Positions 6,990 to 8,170 of a stretch of DNA of 8,170 nucleotides are shown in pieces. Source of the stretch: Pseudomonadota bacterium (GTDB taxonomy: Bacteria > Pseudomonadota > Alphaproteobacteria > Rhizobiales > Rhizobiaceae); contig JAEZHO010000106.1 in NCBI GenBank assembly GCA_023416545.1, positions 1 through 8,170 of the forward strand, in the 5' to 3' direction. Numbering within the stretch: the first letter of the stretch is position 1; every line of letters starts with the position of its first letter. Made by a program: the position numbers and the translations under genes. A model generated the notes under the pieces. That model saw only the letters and a list, made by a program, of their open reading frames with translations, was not told the origin of the DNA and made no database searches.

Positions 6990-6995
6990 AAGCGT

Positions 6996-7094
6996 TGAGG
7001 CCATGTTCTCCCGGGATGGTCTCGGCTGTTCCCTCTGGAGGCCCAGTCCCTCCAGCTTTGAAGGGCCTTCGGTTTCCGTTGGCCCTTTCTTTTT
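6996..7094 (+). ncRNA. Candidate small regulatory RNA, about 100 nt, three stem-loops
   Basis: Three hairpins follow one another with short linkers. The first pairs GAGGCCAT (6997-7004) with ATGGTCTC (7016-7023), including one G-U pair, around an 11-base loop. The second pairs CTGGAGG (7035-7041) with CCTCCAG (7049-7055). The third is an intrinsic terminator with a U-rich tail. The first loop exposes UCUCCC and the second stem CCUCC, both complementary to Shine-Dalgarno sequences. This is the layout of many rhizobial trans-acting sRNAs, but I cannot assign a named family. No protein gene on this strand would need the terminator. The 5' end is estimated from the promoter and first stem. Confidence 0.6.
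7061..7094 (+). terminator. Rho-independent terminator
   Basis: AAGGGCC (7061-7067) pairs with GGCCCTT (7081-7087); the loop can add CGG-TTT-CCG inside. TTTCTTTTT follows at 7086-7094, overlapping the stem end. This is the clearest intrinsic terminator in the window. It works only on the plus strand, because the minus-strand side lacks a T-run. Confidence 0.8.
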
Positions 7095-7213
7095 GCCCTC
7101 GGATATCTCTGCGCCGTGGGAGCGGAGCCGCCCCTCAAGATGACCTGAAGAGCAGCCCGAACTGTCCGTCGTGGGAAGACGATCGTCGACGCCAGCTCAT
7201 TGACGGAGGCCTG

Positions 7214-7240
7214 TCGAGAGACGCGGGTAGGCGCTCTCGA
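7214..7240. repeat. Strong hairpin downstream of the P-II-like gene
   Basis: TCGAGAG (7214-7220) pairs with CTCTCGA (7234-7240). With A7221 bulged, CGC (7222-7224) pairs with GCG (7231-7233), leaving a 6-base loop. It lies about 50 bases beyond the stop of the minus-strand P-II-like gene. No T-run follows on either strand, so it may stabilise the mRNA 3' end rather than terminate. The rest of 7095-7291 shows nothing else. Confidence 0.35.
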
Positions 7241-7291
7241 TTGGAGCTCAATGCGAAGAGGAAAAGGCGGGGAAGTCGGGATCCGCGGCGT

Positions 7292-7636
7292 CTACGCGGT
7301 AAATGGCACTGCGCCAGGTCGAGTACCGTCGATGGTGGTGACGCTCTGGATATCCGTGAGAGCCAGGGAAAGGTCCCAGTCCCTCAGACCGGCCAATCCA
7401 GAGGCGATGGCCGCGATCGCGGGCTGGATGAGATCATTCTCCACGAGGATTTCCAGCCGTAGGACGGGGCGCAAATCGCTCTCCGCTGCAAGCCCGCGAT
7501 GGAGTTCAATCAGCCCGGCCGCCGGCGCCACGTCATTGGCATCGATCGCAAGGAAATCGAACATCCCGAGGACGGCCAATGCCTCCCTTACCTCGACCAG
7601 GCGGAAGGTCGGGATATTGGCCTCGATCTTCTTCAT
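7292..7636 (-). CDS. Degenerate P-II (GlnB/GlnK)-like protein
   Basis: A 114-residue protein that lines up with E. coli GlnB (112 residues, from memory) without gaps through about residue 104. Shared points are the MKKI start, F11, L13, V16-REAL-20, G24, G41, E44-L45, R47-G48, D54, P57, E62-I63, V65, D68, I77, D95 and V99. P-II proteins are trimeric sensors of ATP/ADP and 2-oxoglutarate that govern nitrogen metabolism. Here the uridylylated Tyr51 is Ala51. The B-loop TGKIGDGK is replaced by GLRDWDLS, and the arginines at 101 and 103 are Thr and Asp. The fold seems kept while nucleotide binding and modification seem lost. The start is supported by GGAG seven bases upstream. The coding bias looks normal, so this is an intact divergent gene, not debris. 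Its function is unknown. Confidence 0.75.
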   Translation of the reverse strand: MKKIEANIPTFRLVEVREALAVLGMFDFLAIDANDVAPAAGLIELHRGLAAESDLRPVLRLEILVENDLIQPAIAAIASGLAGLRDWDLSLALTDIQSVTTIDGTRPGAVPFTA

Positions 7637-7890
7637 TTGAAATCTCCGGAAATAACCTCAGGAGCCGGCGAGGCTCGCTGCGACCGTCGTCCGGCATGGG
7701 ATGCCGAACAGGGACAAGCATTCCAGGAAATTCGGGACACCAGCAGGGACGCGTCGTCCGCCTGATAGCCTGGCGTTCGAGGCGGCAATGCTGCCGCCAT
7801 CCTCGAAAATGCCCTGGATGCGATCGCGTTTGCATCATTGTGCCCGGTCCGGATGAACCAAGGCTTCGAAAGCATATGCGGGCTGGACAC
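7633..7890 (-). CDS. Doubtful ORF, 85 codons, overlapping the P-II-like start
   Basis: An open frame from GTG at 7890 (or ATG at 7875) whose TGA stop overlaps the P-II-like ATG as ATGA, the geometry of coupled genes. I do not recognise the product, which ends PEVISGDFK. Against it: neither start has a Shine-Dalgarno sequence, third-position GC is clearly lower than in neighbouring genes, and a strong hairpin (7776-7807) lies within it. It is more likely spacer sequence or a decayed gene. Confidence 0.2.
   Translation of the reverse strand: MSSPHMLSKPWFIRTGHNDANAIASRAFSRMAAALPPRTPGYQADDASLLVSRISWNACPCSASHAGRRSQRASPAPEVISGDFK
7776..7807. repeat. Long hairpin between the DUF1127 and P-II-like genes
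   Basis: GGCGGCA (7781-7787) pairs with TGCCGCC (7792-7798) around a 4-base loop. TTCGA (7776-7780) pairs with TCGAA (7803-7807) across a 4-base bulge. No T-run follows on either strand, so it is not a canonical terminator. It could be an mRNA stability or processing element between two minus-strand genes. Confidence 0.4.
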
Positions 7891-7898
7891 CCGTCGCG

Positions 7899-8123
7899 CT
7901 AGAGCCTGCCTCGGTTGAAGTCACCTCGGACCGCGCCTTCGATCTCGCTTCTCGAAATGCCGAGATCCTTGAGGTAGTAATCAGGCAAGCTGTACAGGGT
8001 TTCCGCCGCGCGTCGCCGTCGGCTCCATCGTCGCCAAGCCGCCGCAAGTCCGGCGACCAGCCGCGAGGCCCTGCCTTGAGTTCTCGTACTCCCTGCGAAT
8101 GATCCGATCAGATGCGTAGTCAT
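7899..8123 (-). CDS. DUF1127 (YjiS-like) small protein
   Basis: A 74-residue basic protein. The C-terminal motif LYSLPDYYLKDLGISRSEIEG (about residues 43-63) is the DUF1127 hallmark. It is preceded by an amphipathic WRRWSRRRR stretch rich in arginine and tryptophan. DUF1127 proteins are abundant in alphaproteobacteria. In Agrobacterium they have been linked to phosphate and carbon metabolism, and arginine-rich relatives are suspected RNA binders. The start at 8123 was chosen over the ATG at 8129 because GGAGG sits six bases before the former and directly abuts the latter. About 260 bases separate it from the P-II-like gene on the same strand. Confidence 0.85.
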   Translation of the reverse strand: MTTHLIGSFAGSTRTQGRASRLVAGLAAAWRRWSRRRRAAETLYSLPDYYLKDLGISRSEIEGAVRGDFNRGRL

Positions 8124-8170
8124 CTTCATCCTCCATCGTGATGAGCGGTATGCACCGGCATCACCGGTTG

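Larger units (their letters stand above)
6725..6995. other. Divergent intergenic region between the small-ORF/ygjV-family unit and the sRNA candidate
   Basis: No convincing gene. It must hold the promoter of the minus-strand pair and that of the plus-strand RNA. A 6-bp hairpin GCCGTC/GACGGC (6763-6768 and 6775-6780) lies in the likely minus-strand leader, and a 7-bp inverted repeat lies at 6844-6864. I could not pick a minus-strand promoter with confidence. Confidence 0.4.

Noticed and set aside
6925..7143. 72-codon plus-strand ORF beginning TTG-ATG
   Set aside because: It has no clear ribosome binding site, reads straight through a strong terminator and three stem-loops, and encodes no recognisable protein. 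The RNA explanation fits better.
7632..7643. TTCATTTGAAAT matches the vir box at 11 of 12 positions
   Set aside because: It covers the start codon and the Shine-Dalgarno-to-start spacer of the minus-strand P-II-like gene, where an activator site would be badly placed. The match is probably coincidental.

Overview
The window looks like a chromosomal or large-replicon segment of an alphaproteobacterium, probably of the order Hyphomicrobiales (Rhizobiales). The base composition is GC-rich. The two-component proteins read like the VirA/VirG pair of Agrobacterium, and the right end carries a DUF1127 small protein, a type common in that order. No transposase, tRNA, rRNA or CRISPR array is visible, and no vir structural (T-DNA transfer) gene is present.

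Left part, plus strand. A major facilitator superfamily transporter of the metabolite:H+ symporter type (39-1331, possibly beginning upstream of the window) is followed by about 430 bases without a convincing gene. This gap holds a 14-base perfect palindrome and, nearer the next gene, a pair of TGAAAC repeats one helical turn apart. The second repeat fits the Agrobacterium vir box well. Then comes a tight three-gene unit: a VirG-like response regulator (1758-2486), a secreted di-heme cytochrome c peroxidase/MauG-family protein (2483-3502) and a VirA-like hybrid sensor kinase (3459-5984). All junctions overlap, so the three are probably co-transcribed and translationally coupled. The simplest reading is that the membrane kinase senses something in the periplasm, the periplasmic peroxidase makes, removes or modifies that signal or reports redox state, and the VirG-like protein activates target promoters, probably including its own.

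Right part, mostly minus strand. A YgjV-family membrane protein (6030-6560) converges on the kinase gene across a short hairpin. It is preceded by a 54-codon ORF with a very strong ribosome binding site whose stop overlaps its start. Between 6996 and 7094, on the plus strand, three consecutive stem-loops end in a U-rich tract, and a plausible promoter lies just upstream. I read this as an unannotated small RNA gene. Next, on the minus strand, is a P-II-like protein (7292-7636). It aligns with GlnB without gaps but has lost the uridylylated tyrosine and the ATP-binding residues. A DUF1127 small protein (7899-8123) ends the window.

The most interesting items are the VirA/peroxidase/VirG operon with its putative vir box, the degenerate P-II protein and the small RNA candidate. 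All homology statements rest on recognised motifs and remembered family sequences, not on database searches.
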